A DNA stretch of 64,000 bases from Rufibacter sp. DG15C (GTDB lineage Bacteria > Bacteroidota > Bacteroidia > Cytophagales > Hymenobacteraceae), in assembly GCF_001577755.1 (NCBI RefSeq), contig NZ_CP010776.1:434001-498000 (forward strand). The letters run 5' to 3'. The position numbers were made by a program, and so were the translations under genes. Position 1 is the first letter of the stretch; each line of letters starts with the position of its first letter. This document shows positions 34,561-43,105 of this stretch, in pieces. A model generated the notes under the pieces. The model did no database searches and was not told where the DNA came from. It saw nothing but the letters and a program-made list of their open reading frames with translations.

Positions 34561-35508
34561 ATGGAAAACACGCTCCCGCTACATACAGAATACCCCTTAG
34601 CCACCCAGGTTCTACTGGTGAGACCCGCCGGCTTTGGTTACAACCCAGAGACGGCCGCCACCAACGCCTTTCAACAGGAACTGGGCGAAAGTACACCCGA
34701 GAAAGTTCAGGAGAAGGCCTTGGACGAGTTCAACCAGTTTCTGCTCAACCTGTGGGCTAACCGCATTGACGCCGTGGTGCTAGAGGATGCCCCTGAGCCC
34801 CACACGCCAGACGCCATCTTCCCTAACAATTGGATTTCTTTTCATGAGGGTGGCAAAGTGGTTTTGTACCCCATGATGGCTAGCGCCAGAAGACAGGAGC
34901 GCAACCCAGTCCTGCTGGAACAGTTGAAAACCGAGCACAACCTCCCCTTCACCGAAGTCATTGACCTTACCTATTTTGAAGACCAGGGCAAGTTTCTGGA
35001 GGGCACTGGCAGTCTGGTCCTGGACCGGAAAAACAAGATTGCTTTTGCCTGTATCTCTGAGCGCACCCACCCCGAGGTGGTAGAAGCCTTCTGCGAGAAG
35101 CTGGGCTATCGCAGTATCCTGTTCCATGCCACCGACGAGCAGGGACTACCTATTTACCACACCAACGTCATCATGAGCATTGGCGCAGACTTCGCGCTGA
35201 TATGCCTGGAGTGCATCCAAAGCGAAGAAGAGCAGGGCGAAATCCTGGAAGCCTTGGTAGACGCCGGCAAAGACATCATTGACCTGAGTTTAAAGCAAAT
35301 CAGGAAGATGGCCGGTAACATGCTCCAGGTCCGCAACCGCGTGGGCGAACCCGTTTTGGTCATGTCTGAAAAAGCTTACAAAGCCCTGCGCAAAGACCAG
35401 TTTGAAGAACTCAAAAAACTCACCAAGATGATGCGCTCAGACCTGCGCACCATTGAAGCCCACGGCGGCGGAAGCGCCCGTTGTATGCTGGCGGAGATTT
35501 TTGTGTGA
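34561..35508 (+). CDS. ctlX: CtlX-like citrulline utilization hydrolase (amidinotransferase fold)
   Basis: The 315-residue protein has the guanidine-modifying enzyme fold. PDAIFPNNWISFHEGG carries the Asp that binds the guanidino group, IYHTNVIMS carries the catalytic His, and GGGSARCMLAEIFV the nucleophilic Cys at the C-terminus. This pattern matches the CtlX family, described as a citrulline-degrading hydrolase; arginine deiminase activity would be an alternative. The frame opens at TTG 34534, but ATG 34561 gives a natural start. A TATCTTGC box lies upstream at 34530. Confidence 0.82.
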   Translation: MENTLPLHTEYPLATQVLLVRPAGFGYNPETAATNAFQQELGESTPEKVQEKALDEFNQFLLNLWANRIDAVVLEDAPEPHTPDAIFPNNWISFHEGGKVVLYPMMASARRQERNPVLLEQLKTEHNLPFTEVIDLTYFEDQGKFLEGTGSLVLDRKNKIAFACISERTHPEVVEAFCEKLGYRSILFHATDEQGLPIYHTNVIMSIGADFALICLECIQSEEEQGEILEALVDAGKDIIDLSLKQIRKMAGNMLQVRNRVGEPVLVMSEKAYKALRKDQFEELKKLTKMMRSDLRTIEAHGGGSARCMLAEIFV

Positions 35509-35554
35509 TTCTATAAATAGGTGTTTTGAAACCCAGAATACCTGTTAATTTGAA

Positions 35555-36067
35555 ATGATCGATATGAAGCCTACAACTAATTCTCTCATGAACTCATACT
35601 TATTGAACGCAGAGTATGATTTTGAAAGTAGTAATACAGAATTACCAGAAGAGCTAGAAAAGTTGCTTGCTAATGGATTCAGAACAAAACAAGGATGTAT
35701 TTTGCTGAAAGATTTTCAGTACGTCGGGCCTGGTGAATTAAACACTGACTTTAAGAAATGTGAGTATGAAGTCTTTCTGAATGATATCCACGTTGATGAT
35801 TATTTCAAACATATTAAAAGCGAAGTAGAATACTTAACAATTGGCCTCAAACTAGCGAAAAGGCTTAACAAGGAATTACGCTCCAGATTTGATGCGAAAT
35901 TTAGAATCATAGTATCTTTTTACGAGACAACTTACTCTGGAGAAGAAGTCGATACTTATGGAGGGTGTGTAGTTAAATTCCATCAAATACGCCCTTCCGC
36001 AGAGTATGCTTTTAAGTTCTCGAATTTAGAAGACTTTAAATCTGACGCAGTAATGGTAATAGAATAA
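35555..36067 (+). CDS. AT-rich hypothetical protein
   Basis: The 170-residue soluble protein has no family I recognise; it is acidic, with mixed strands and helices (KKCEYEVFLNDIHVDDYF, AKRLNKELRSRFDAKFR, TYGGCVVKFHQIRPS). Its lower GC content against neighbours and its small single-domain form resemble orphan immunity or defence-island proteins, but there is no toxin nearby and I assign no function. A second ATG at 35564 is an alternative start. Confidence 0.55.
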   Translation: MIDMKPTTNSLMNSYLLNAEYDFESSNTELPEELEKLLANGFRTKQGCILLKDFQYVGPGELNTDFKKCEYEVFLNDIHVDDYFKHIKSEVEYLTIGLKLAKRLNKELRSRFDAKFRIIVSFYETTYSGEEVDTYGGCVVKFHQIRPSAEYAFKFSNLEDFKSDAVMVIE

Positions 36068-36112
36068 TTGTCAATTGCTGGTCGAACAATCAACAATTAG
36101 CAATCAACAATA
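36068..36112. repeat. CAATTGCT/ATCAACAATT word stretch
   Basis: Short repeated words (CAATCAACAATTAGCAATCA) follow the stop of the hypothetical gene. Much the same words occur at 45208-45267. Confidence 0.4.
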
Positions 36113-36114
36113 AG

Positions 36115-36170
36115 AGAGAAACCCGTTTTTGGTCTGTTTTCTGTAAAACAGACCAAAAACGGGTTTCTCT
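36115..36170. repeat. 38-nt palindrome, copy 16, in a 56-nt perfect hairpin
   Basis: The core is 36124-36161 with arms GGTCTG and CAGACC in place of GGCCTG and CAGGCC: both arms changed so that pairing is kept. The flanks AGAGAAACC and GGTTTCTCT extend the stem by nine pairs. Confidence 0.95.
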
Positions 36171-36197
36171 CCTTCAGCCACTAACGTACCTACTCCT

Positions 36198-36587
36198 ATG
36201 TGGCAGAAACTGAAACAATGGGCGAAGCAACTCAAGGCAGACATCCAAGCATTGGCCTTGGCGGTGCAGGATGCTCGGGTGCCGTGGTACGCCAAAGTGA
36301 TGGCCGGTATTACGGTGGCGTACGCCCTCAGCCCCATTGACCTCATCCCAGACTTCATCCCCATCTTAGGTTACCTGGATGACCTCTTGCTCCTGCCCAT
36401 TGGCATCTGGCTTTCCATTAAACTCATTCCGCCGGTTCTGTTCCAAGAATTTAAGGAACAAGTGGCTTTGACCGGAAAACAGAAATTACCTCAAAGCAAA
36501 ACTGCGGCCATCTTGATTATTCTCCTTTGGCTGGTCATCCTGTGTTGGGCAGGTGGATTGGCTTGGCACTGGTACCAGAACCGCTAG
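36198..36587 (+). CDS. DUF1232 (YkvA-like) membrane protein
   Basis: The 129-residue protein has the DUF1232 core: DARVPWYAKVMAGITVAYALSPIDLIPDFIPILGYLDDLL (about 26-65), two adjacent membrane helices, and a third hydrophobic segment near the C-terminus. The function of the family is unknown. The last 4 nt overlap the convergent DUF72 gene, so the two transcripts collide. Confidence 0.88.
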   Translation: MWQKLKQWAKQLKADIQALALAVQDARVPWYAKVMAGITVAYALSPIDLIPDFIPILGYLDDLLLLPIGIWLSIKLIPPVLFQEFKEQVALTGKQKLPQSKTAAILIILLWLVILCWAGGLAWHWYQNR

Positions 36588-37333
36588 AGGTTGAGAATAG
36601 CCTGCTTTAACCTGTCAGCGTCTGCTGTGGCGTTCCCTCCGATGGTGTTGTTGAAGAAAGCCCACACTTGTTTTCCGTCCATGAGCCAGTCCTGCGCCAT
36701 ATAAGCAAACCGTTCCATCTCCTCGGCGGGGTAGGCGCCGCGGTACAGTTGCTCATGGCCGTGCAGGCGCATGTAGACCGTATTAGTAGTTGAGGTGGCC
36801 AGCGCGGGCCAGCGTTTTCCGGCACTTATCACCACCAGAGAAATCTCAAACTCCTCTAGTAGTTCCAGCACCTCCTCAGTATGCCAGGATGCGTGCCGCA
36901 CCTCCAGGGCAAAGACCGTGTCTGGGTACAGCTCCCGCAAGAGCGTGAAAAAGTGTTTGGCAATGAGCTCGTTGTAATGGAAGCTTCCGGGCAGTTGCAC
37001 CAGTACGGGTCCCAGCCGGTCTCCCATCACCAGAAACCGGTCCATCCATTTGCGCAGAGGCTCCTCCACGTTTTGCAGGCGGTTTTCATGCGTGATGGAG
37101 CGGTGCATCTTGGGCGCGAACTTAAAATGTGCGGGTGTAGTGTCCAGCCATTTCTGGATGGTCTTCTCCATCGTGAAATGGTAGAAACTGCTGTTGACTT
37201 CGGTGCAGTTAAAGTGCTCGGCGTAAAACGGAAGCATGTCCGCTGACTTGATATCCTCGGGGTAAAAGATGCCGCGCCAGGCGTAGCTCCAGCCCGAGGT
37301 GCCTATGTAGAGTTGATTCGGTTCTAAGTCCAT
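36584..37333 (-). CDS. DUF72 family protein
   Basis: The 249-residue soluble TIM-barrel-like protein starts LYIGTSGWSYAWRGIFYPED, followed by EVNSSFYHFTMEKTIQKWLDTTP, FAPKMHRSITH and VYMRLHGHEQLYRG, all standard DUF72 motifs. The role of the family is not known. It converges with the DUF1232 gene, and its start lies 37 nt from palindrome copy 17 in a divergent region before mutA. Confidence 0.88.
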   Translation of the reverse strand: MDLEPNQLYIGTSGWSYAWRGIFYPEDIKSADMLPFYAEHFNCTEVNSSFYHFTMEKTIQKWLDTTPAHFKFAPKMHRSITHENRLQNVEEPLRKWMDRFLVMGDRLGPVLVQLPGSFHYNELIAKHFFTLLRELYPDTVFALEVRHASWHTEEVLELLEEFEISLVVISAGKRWPALATSTTNTVYMRLHGHEQLYRGAYPAEEMERFAYMAQDWLMDGKQVWAFFNNTIGGNATADADRLKQAILNL

Positions 37334-37370
37334 GCCCCTTACAGACGCAGAAACTATTTAAGGGTTCTTG

Positions 37371-37408
37371 CGTTTTTGGCCTAATTCTCAGAAAACAGCC
37401 CAAAACCG
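37371..37408. repeat. 38-nt palindrome, copy 17
   Basis: The left arm has three changes, the right two. It lies in the gap between divergent DUF72 and mutA. Confidence 0.85.
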
Positions 37409-37455
37409 ATTAGCGGATTTCCCCCTGAAGCCGTAGAAGTATATGGGCAAAAAAC

Positions 37456-37463
37456 TATCTTTA
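37456..37463 (+). promoter_or_regulatory. -7-like box TATCTTTA for mutA
   Basis: It has one mismatch to TAnnTTTG and lies 22 nt before the mutA ATG. No clear -33 box is seen. Confidence 0.4.
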
Positions 37464-37485
37464 CCCCATAATACAGCATCTCTTT

Positions 37486-39321
37486 ATGATGAATACTTCC
37501 GCTTCTGATTCCCTTTTCCCCGAGTTCACCGCCCCAACACCCGCGCAGTGGGAAGAAAAAATCAGCAAAGACTTAAAAGGCATTGCCCCGCAAGAACTGC
37601 ACTGGCAGAGCTATGAAGGCATTGACGTGGCGCCTTTCTATACCAAAGAAAACCTGCCGCAAGGGCTCCAATACCAGACCCAGCCCGGCGAATTCCCTTT
37701 CCTGCGCTCCCCTAAAACCGGCACCAACACCTGGCTGAACCTGCAGGCTATACGCGTGACTGGCAAAGGCCATGAGGCCGTAGACAAAGCGGCAGACGCT
37801 TTAACTCGCGGCGCCGACGGCATCCATTTCATCATTGAAAACGGCGTAGACTTTGACGTAGACTACCTGGTGCAGCATTTATCCTTGGGTGATGTTCCAG
37901 TTTCTTATACCGTTTCTTCTGATGCCGCTACCTTCCTGCACCATCTGGTGACGGGCCTGTACCGCAAAGGCATATCCTTAAACCAGTTGAACGGCTTCTT
38001 AAAGTGCGCACCCATTTTGTCATCTGAGAGTTACCGTCAGTTGGACATGGAGCACGCGAAACATCTGCTGGAGCAAACCCTGGATGCACCCAACTTCTAT
38101 GCCCTTACCATCAACGGTGCGCACTTCAGTAACAAAGGCGCTACGCTGGTACAGGAAATTGCCATCACGTTGGCCATTGCCGTGTGCTATACCAACGGGC
38201 TGACGAATGAGATTCTGCCGGTAGAGCGCTTGTTCCGTGATATGCAGTTTCACCTATCTGTGGGCACCAACTACTTCTTTGAGATTGCCAAGTTCAGGGC
38301 CGTTAGGTTGCTATGGTCTAAAGTGGTGGAAGCCTATAAAGCTCCGGTAGAATCAGCGGGGCATCTACGCATTCATGCCTCTACTTCGCGCTGGCACCAG
38401 GCTACCTTAGACCCGCACACCAACCTGTTGCGCCATACCACTGAGCTGATGAGCGCCATCATGGGTGGCGTTGATTCTGTGGAGGTAGAGCCCTTTGACA
38501 GCACTTATAAAGAACCGAATGCCTTTAGCGAGCGCATCGCCCGCAACATCTCTATCATCTTAAAAGAAGAAGCCTACCTGCACCAAGCCATTGACCCGGC
38601 CGCCGGTTCTTATTACATTGAGTACCTCACCCAGGAGATCGCTGAGAAAGCCTGGGCGCTGTTCCAGGAGATTGAAGGTCTGGGTGGTTTCATGGCGGCG
38701 TCTAACTCGGGCTTCATCCAGGATTTGATAAAAGAGGCCAGCAACCAAAAGTTCAAGAACATTGCCAGCGGCAAAGAGGTGATTCTGGGTACCAATAAAT
38801 ACCCCAACACCAACGAAAAGCACGACTATAACCCCGAGGCTTTGATGCAGAGCCGAGACTTCGACAATACCCGCGCCGCCTACCCGTATGAAGTGATGCG
38901 CCTGGCCACCGAAATGCACCTGCGCAAGAAACAGCGTCGTCCGTTGGCGGTGGTGGTGCACATGGGGCCAGCCATTCAAGAGCACATTCACGCCTCCTTC
39001 GCCCGCGAATTCTTCACTTGTTCTGGCTTTACTACCCAGGTGGTGAAAGTAAACACGGTGAACGAGGCTTTGGCTTCAGTGAAACCCTTGGACGCGCAGG
39101 TGATTGTAATGGCCACGCCCGAACAGGCTTTCTCAGACTTCGCAGACGAGTTTGCCCGCGGCATGCGCGACCAGCACAAACAAGGCCCGGCGCTTATTCT
39201 GGCAGATGACCCCCTGCACCTGAAAGATGAACTAAGAGCCAACGGCTTTGACGAGTTCTTGTTCCAAGGCTGTGACACCAAGGAAATCATCACCCGCATT
39301 CAGGAACGCTTGGGCGCATAA
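37486..39321 (+). CDS. mutA: Methylmalonyl-CoA mutase small subunit
   Basis: The 611-residue partner of the catalytic subunit is the non-catalytic half of the heterodimer that converts (R)-methylmalonyl-CoA and succinyl-CoA. The barrel domain includes LRIHASTSRWHQATLDPHTNLLRHT and the GGVDSVEVEPFD block. The C-terminal B12-like domain lacks the DxHxxG cobalamin motif, as expected for this subunit. The large subunit lies 1.4 kb downstream, separated by DUF4440-like and lipoprotein genes, which is unusual since the two are normally adjacent. Confidence 0.94.
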   Translation: MMNTSASDSLFPEFTAPTPAQWEEKISKDLKGIAPQELHWQSYEGIDVAPFYTKENLPQGLQYQTQPGEFPFLRSPKTGTNTWLNLQAIRVTGKGHEAVDKAADALTRGADGIHFIIENGVDFDVDYLVQHLSLGDVPVSYTVSSDAATFLHHLVTGLYRKGISLNQLNGFLKCAPILSSESYRQLDMEHAKHLLEQTLDAPNFYALTINGAHFSNKGATLVQEIAITLAIAVCYTNGLTNEILPVERLFRDMQFHLSVGTNYFFEIAKFRAVRLLWSKVVEAYKAPVESAGHLRIHASTSRWHQATLDPHTNLLRHTTELMSAIMGGVDSVEVEPFDSTYKEPNAFSERIARNISIILKEEAYLHQAIDPAAGSYYIEYLTQEIAEKAWALFQEIEGLGGFMAASNSGFIQDLIKEASNQKFKNIASGKEVILGTNKYPNTNEKHDYNPEALMQSRDFDNTRAAYPYEVMRLATEMHLRKKQRRPLAVVVHMGPAIQEHIHASFAREFFTCSGFTTQVVKVNTVNEALASVKPLDAQVIVMATPEQAFSDFADEFARGMRDQHKQGPALILADDPLHLKDELRANGFDEFLFQGCDTKEIITRIQERLGA

Positions 39322-39340
39322 GGCGCGAAGCGCCTAGTCC

Positions 39341-39367
39341 TGAGTTCTGAGTCTTGAGTCCCGAGTC
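39341..39367. repeat. TGAGTTCTGAGTCTTGAGTC word repeat, copy 1
   Basis: It lies downstream of mutA. The partner copy is at 39909-39941; the shared 17-nt GTTCTGAGTCTTGAGTC is identical in both. The two flank the DUF4440-like gene. Confidence 0.6.
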
Positions 39368-39390
39368 ATCTTGTAGTCTTATAAAAACAT

Positions 39391-39428
39391 CATTTTGGGC
39401 TTAATTTCTAGGAATCAGGCTAAAAACG
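39391..39428. repeat. 38-nt palindrome, copy 18 (decayed)
   Basis: The left arm CATTTTGGGC has five changes, the right three. It lies 20 nt before the start of the DUF4440-like gene and part of its open frame runs through it. Confidence 0.6.
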
Positions 39429-39448
39429 ACATAAACACCAACGTTACC

Positions 39449-39907
39449 TTGAAACGCTTACTTCTGTTATTCACGCTTCTGTTCACGCACCTAACCATGG
39501 CTGATTCCTTGAAAAACGAGCTTACTTCTATCACTGCTGAAAGCCCCATAGAAGGTGCCAGAAAAGGCTTAGACGGACAGGTAAACGCTTGGAACGCGGG
39601 CAATCTGGAAGCCGCCATGAGTTTCTACTGGAACTCACCGGAGATGCTCTGGATAAGCAAGAATGGCGTAGAAAAAGCCTGGCAACCGGTGCTGGAGATG
39701 TTTGAGCAGGACTTCAAAGACCGAAGCACCATGGGCACCTACTCCTATGAGCCCCTGCACCTGGAAGCTTTAGGGAAAGACGCCGCGCTTTATGTTATCA
39801 GATGGAAGATTGAGCGAGACGGCAAGCGACTGATGGGTGGCATCTCCTCCCAAGTCTGGAAAAAGATGAACGGCAAATGGGTGATTACCTCTGAGCATGC
39901 TTCTTGA
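39449..39907 (+). CDS. DUF4440/SnoaL-like secreted protein
   Basis: Starting at TTG 39449 the protein is 152 residues with a clear signal peptide (MKRLLLLFTLLFTHLTMA). The frame is open further up, to 39395, but that would run through the palindrome and break the signal, so TTG is chosen. The mature part has the cystatin-like fold of DUF4440: NAWNAGNLEAAMSFYW, LHLEALGKDAALYVIRWKIERDGKRLMG and SSQVWKKMNGKWVITSEH. Members may bind small ligands; the role is unknown. Confidence 0.75.
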   Translation: MKRLLLLFTLLFTHLTMADSLKNELTSITAESPIEGARKGLDGQVNAWNAGNLEAAMSFYWNSPEMLWISKNGVEKAWQPVLEMFEQDFKDRSTMGTYSYEPLHLEALGKDAALYVIRWKIERDGKRLMGGISSQVWKKMNGKWVITSEHAS

Positions 39908-39908
39908 T

Positions 39909-39941
39909 GAGTCGCGAGTTCTGAGTCTTGAGTCGCGAGTC
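39909..39941. repeat. TGAGTTCTGAGTCTTGAGTC word repeat, copy 2
   Basis: The stretch begins right after the stop of the DUF4440-like gene and reads GAGTCGCGAGTT, then the shared words, then GAGTCGCGAGTC. It is the downstream partner of 39341-39367. Confidence 0.6.
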
Positions 39942-39974
39942 AAAAAACGTGCGGAACACTTACCCTCCCCCACT

Positions 39975-40004
39975 TTGTCATCCTGAAAGGAACTTGTGAG
40001 CGAA
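39975..40004. repeat. GTCATCCTGAAAGG-family repeat, left inverted copy
   Basis: This 30-nt stretch matches the reverse complement of 40531-40560 at 28 of 30 positions. The pair encloses the small lipoprotein gene at 40094-40480. Confidence 0.75.
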
Positions 40005-40093
40005 TGAGAAAGACTGAAGCGATAGTCACAGGAAGTTAAAGAGAGGCTTATATAAATACAGGAGTCACGTCAAAGCTAAATACCATTAGTTAA

Positions 40094-40480
40094 ATGAAGT
40101 TATTCTTTATCGCAGTCCTGTCCATCTTATCTGCCTGTTCATCAGACAACGACAAACTCGATTACCCCAAGAGAATAGAAGATGTTGTTGAAGTAGAACT
40201 ACTTCGGCCTGATGAGAAGACGAATGGAGAGATTGCAGAAATAAAGCAACTTTCAGAGAGCGTAATAATTGAATTATTAAATGCATTGGAAAAAGTTAAG
40301 CCAATAGGACCTGTAAAATTCATACCAGACTTCTTCATCATTTTTTCAACTAAAACCGATGGAACAAAGAAGCTGAAGGTAAATGGAAGAACAGTAAAAG
40401 GATTTAAAAACGACTTTGGCTACGAAATACCAGAGTTACATTTTTTAAAAACTTCTAAAGGACAGGGGGAATTTCAATAA
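40094..40480 (+). CDS. Small AT-rich lipoprotein
   Basis: The 128-residue protein has a lipobox (LSACS; lipidated Cys15). The mature part is a lysine/glutamate-rich beta-type domain (VVEVELLRPDEKTN, PIGPVKFIPDFFIIFSTKTDG). No family is recognised. The gene is very AT-rich against mutA and mutB on either side and is enclosed by the inverted repeats at 39975 and 40531, so it is a probable accessory insertion between the two mutase genes. Confidence 0.65.
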   Translation: MKLFFIAVLSILSACSSDNDKLDYPKRIEDVVEVELLRPDEKTNGEIAEIKQLSESVIIELLNALEKVKPIGPVKFIPDFFIIFSTKTDGTKKLKVNGRTVKGFKNDFGYEIPELHFLKTSKGQGEFQ

Positions 40481-40512
40481 TGCCCAAAAACTCTAAAATG
40501 AGTTTTTGGGCA
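40481..40512 (+). terminator. Hairpin terminator after the small lipoprotein
   Basis: The stem TGCCCAAAAACTC and its complement enclose TAAAAT, starting at the stop codon. The T-run lies in the 3' arm (GAGTTTTTGGGCA), so termination is probable but not textbook. Confidence 0.55.
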
Positions 40513-40530
40513 TGGCAAGCTGAGTTACTA

Positions 40531-40560
40531 TTCGCCCACAAGATCCTTTCAGGATGACAA
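40531..40560. repeat. GTCATCCTGAAAGG-family repeat, right inverted copy
   Basis: It is inverted relative to 39975-40004 with two differences, and nearly identical to 11923-11952. Confidence 0.75.
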
Positions 40561-40690
40561 GAGGGAGAGCGACACACATAATTATGATAACAACAGCGGG
40601 CATCTTGCTACATGATACCTGCTACTTGATACCAAGAATAGAAACCAGATGTACGAGCTATAAAAGTCATATGTCTTACGTCTTAAAAAC

Positions 40691-42823
40691 ATGAAACCAG
40701 ATTTCACCAAGATACCATTTACGTTTTCGGGCAGTTCTGGCCAAAACAAGCCAAAAACGGAAGCCAAGACCTGGAAGACTGCGGAGCGCTTGCCCTTGCA
40801 GAACTTCTACACCAAGGAAGACACGCAGGCCTTTGAGCACCTGGACTTTGCCGCCGGGCTGCCGCCGTATTTGCGCGGTCCGTACAGCACCATGTACGTG
40901 AAGAACCCATGGACCATTAGGCAGTACGCCGGCTTCAGCACCGCCGAGGAATCCAATGCCTTCTACCGCCGCAATCTGGCGGCTGGGCAGAAAGGTCTCT
41001 CGGTGGCGTTTGACTTGGCCACCCACAGAGGCTATGACTCTGACCACCCACGCGTGGTAGGCGATGTGGGCAAAGCAGGCGTGGCCATTGACTCCATTCT
41101 GGACATGAAGATTCTGTTCGACCAGATTCCTTTGGACCAAATGAGCGTGTCCATGACCATGAACGGCGCGGTGTTGCCCATTTTGGCCTTTTACATTGTG
41201 GCCGCTGAGGAACAGGGCGTAAAGCCTGAGCAGTTGAGCGGCACCATCCAGAACGACATCCTGAAGGAGTTCATGGTGCGCAACACCTACATTTATCCGC
41301 CGGAACCCAGCATGAAGATTATCGCCGATATCTTCGCCTACACCTCCCAGCACATGCCCAAGTTCAACTCCATCTCCATCTCGGGCTACCACATGCAGGA
41401 AGCCGGGGCCACGGCAGATTTGGAGCTGGCCTACACCTTGGCAGACGGTCTGGAATACGTGCGGACCGGCCTAGCCGCGGGCATGGACATTGACACCTTC
41501 GCGCCGCGCTTGTCCTTCTTCTGGGCCATTGGCATGAATCACTTCATGGAGATTGCCAAGATGCGTGCCGCCCGTATGCTGTGGGCCAAGCTCATCAAGC
41601 AGTTCAACCCGAAGAGCGATAAGTCCCTGGCCCTGCGCACGCACTGCCAAACCTCTGGATGGAGCCTGACGGAGCAGGACCCGTTTAACAACGTGGCCCG
41701 CACCACCGTGGAAGCTTTGGCCGCCGCCCTAGGCGGAACACAGAGTCTGCACACAAACGCCTTGGACGAAGCCATTGCCCTGCCCACCGACTTTTCGGCG
41801 CGGATTGCCCGCAACACCCAAATTTACCTGCAACAGGAAACGCACATCACCAAGACCGTGGACCCGTGGGGCGGCTCGTATTACGTAGAGGCCCTCACCC
41901 ACCAGCTCGCTCACCGCGCCTGGGACTTGATTCAGGAAGTGGAACGATTGGGCGGAATGGCAAAAGCCATTGAAACCGGCCTGCCGAAGATGCGCATTGA
42001 AGAAGCCGCGGCTAGAAAGCAGGCGCGCATTGACGCCGGCAAAGACGTGATTGTGGGCGTGAACAAGTTCAAGCCAGAGTCTGAGGAGCAGTTGGAGATT
42101 CTGGACATTGACAACACCGCCGTGCGCGAGTCCCAGCTGACTAGATTGGCCAATCTGCGTGAGAACCGGGATGATGCCGCTGTCTTCGCTGCCATGGATG
42201 CCTTGACCAACGCCGCCGAGACCGGGGAAGGCAATCTGCTGGAGTTGGCTGTACAGGCCGCCCGCGTGCGTTGCAGCCTGGGCGAGATTTCCTATGCCCT
42301 AGAAAAAGTGTACGGCCGTCACAAGGCCACCATTAGAGCAATATCAGGCGTGTACAGTTCAGAGATTTCAGACGATGAGAACTTCGGGAAGGCCCAGGCG
42401 CTAGCCGATAAATTTGCCTTGCAGGAAGGTCGCCGACCAAGAATCATGGTGGCCAAAATGGGCCAGGACGGCCACGACCGCGGCTCCAAAGTCATCGCCA
42501 CCTCTTTCGCGGATTTGGGCTTTGACGTGGACCTGGGCCCGTTATTCCAGACCCCAGAAGAAGTAGCCCTGCAAGCCGCCGAGAACGACGTGCACGTGGT
42601 AGGCGTGAGCAGTCTGGCCGCCGGCCACAAAACATTAATCCCTTCTCTGATTGCTGAGTTGAAAAAGCTGGGCCGCGAGGACATCATGGTCATTGCGGGC
42701 GGGGTGATTCCGGCGCAAGATTACCAGTTCCTGTTTGACGCAGGTGTGTCTGGCGTGTTCGGGCCGGGCACCGTGATTAGCGTAGCCGCGCAGGAGATTC
42801 TGGAAAAGCTGTTGAAGGCGTAA
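40691..42823 (+). CDS. mutB: Methylmalonyl-CoA mutase large (catalytic) subunit
   Basis: This 710-residue adenosylcobalamin enzyme rearranges methylmalonyl-CoA to succinyl-CoA. [21 protein letters not shown] (about 59-79) is the substrate-channel segment, followed by [17 protein letters not shown]. The C-terminal cobalamin domain has the DxHxxG lower-axial motif as DGHDRG, with GGVIP near the end. Residues about 11-23 ([13 protein letters not shown]) are encoded by palindrome copy 19, an insertion in a variable N-terminal linker that has not disturbed the frame. The small subunit is upstream and MeaB downstream. Confidence 0.95.
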   Translation: MKPDFTKIPFTFSGSSGQNKPKTEAKTWKTAERLPLQNFYTKEDTQAFEHLDFAAGLPPYLRGPYSTMYVKNPWTIRQYAGFSTAEESNAFYRRNLAAGQKGLSVAFDLATHRGYDSDHPRVVGDVGKAGVAIDSILDMKILFDQIPLDQMSVSMTMNGAVLPILAFYIVAAEEQGVKPEQLSGTIQNDILKEFMVRNTYIYPPEPSMKIIADIFAYTSQHMPKFNSISISGYHMQEAGATADLELAYTLADGLEYVRTGLAAGMDIDTFAPRLSFFWAIGMNHFMEIAKMRAARMLWAKLIKQFNPKSDKSLALRTHCQTSGWSLTEQDPFNNVARTTVEALAAALGGTQSLHTNALDEAIALPTDFSARIARNTQIYLQQETHITKTVDPWGGSYYVEALTHQLAHRAWDLIQEVERLGGMAKAIETGLPKMRIEEAAARKQARIDAGKDVIVGVNKFKPESEEQLEILDIDNTAVRESQLTRLANLRENRDDAAVFAAMDALTNAAETGEGNLLELAVQAARVRCSLGEISYALEKVYGRHKATIRAISGVYSSEISDDENFGKAQALADKFALQEGRRPRIMVAKMGQDGHDRGSKVIATSFADLGFDVDLGPLFQTPEEVALQAAENDVHVVGVSSLAAGHKTLIPSLIAELKKLGREDIMVIAGGVIPAQDYQFLFDAGVSGVFGPGTVISVAAQEILEKLLKA
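40722..40759. repeat. 38-nt palindrome, copy 19, inside mutB
   Basis: The right arm has one change; the left has about five. It is the only copy in a coding region found here, spanning codons 11-23 of mutB in frame. Confidence 0.8.
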
Positions 42824-42855
42824 AATCCTCCCTTCTCAGGAGAATATTGAACTCC

Positions 42856-42893
42856 CGTTTTTAGCCTCTTTTCAAGGAAACAAGCCAAAAACG
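42856..42893. repeat. 38-nt palindrome, copy 20
   Basis: Two changes in each arm. Flanks AACTCC and GGAGTT are complementary. It lies 32 nt downstream of mutB. Confidence 0.9.
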
Positions 42894-42915
42894 GGAGTTC
42901 TCTTTTTAAACCAAT

Positions 42916-42952
42916 AAGAAAGTTGCCGTTACCAAACTGGCACAACTTTCTT
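42916..42952. other. Short stem in the gap after mutB
   Basis: AAGAAAGTTG pairs with CAACTTTCTT around a 17-nt loop. Nothing shows what it does; it may be a terminator stem without T-run or part of a leader RNA. Confidence 0.35.
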
Positions 42953-43105
42953 AAACGGCCTTGTCTTAAAACAGCTAAAAGACGTTGGACCGTCAGTAAT
43001 CAACAAATTGGCAAGATTGTACAAGTTACGGATTGGGATTTCCTTCCTGTGAATTAGAAGGAAGATTGGGCAACTTTATAAACAAACCCAACCTGCCTGC
43101 CCTTT

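Noticed and set aside
37410-37485. Cobalamin riboswitch before mutA
   Set aside because: No B12-box-like conserved blocks (such as GCCACTG) were found in the leader of mutA, mutB, meaB or the adenosyltransferase.
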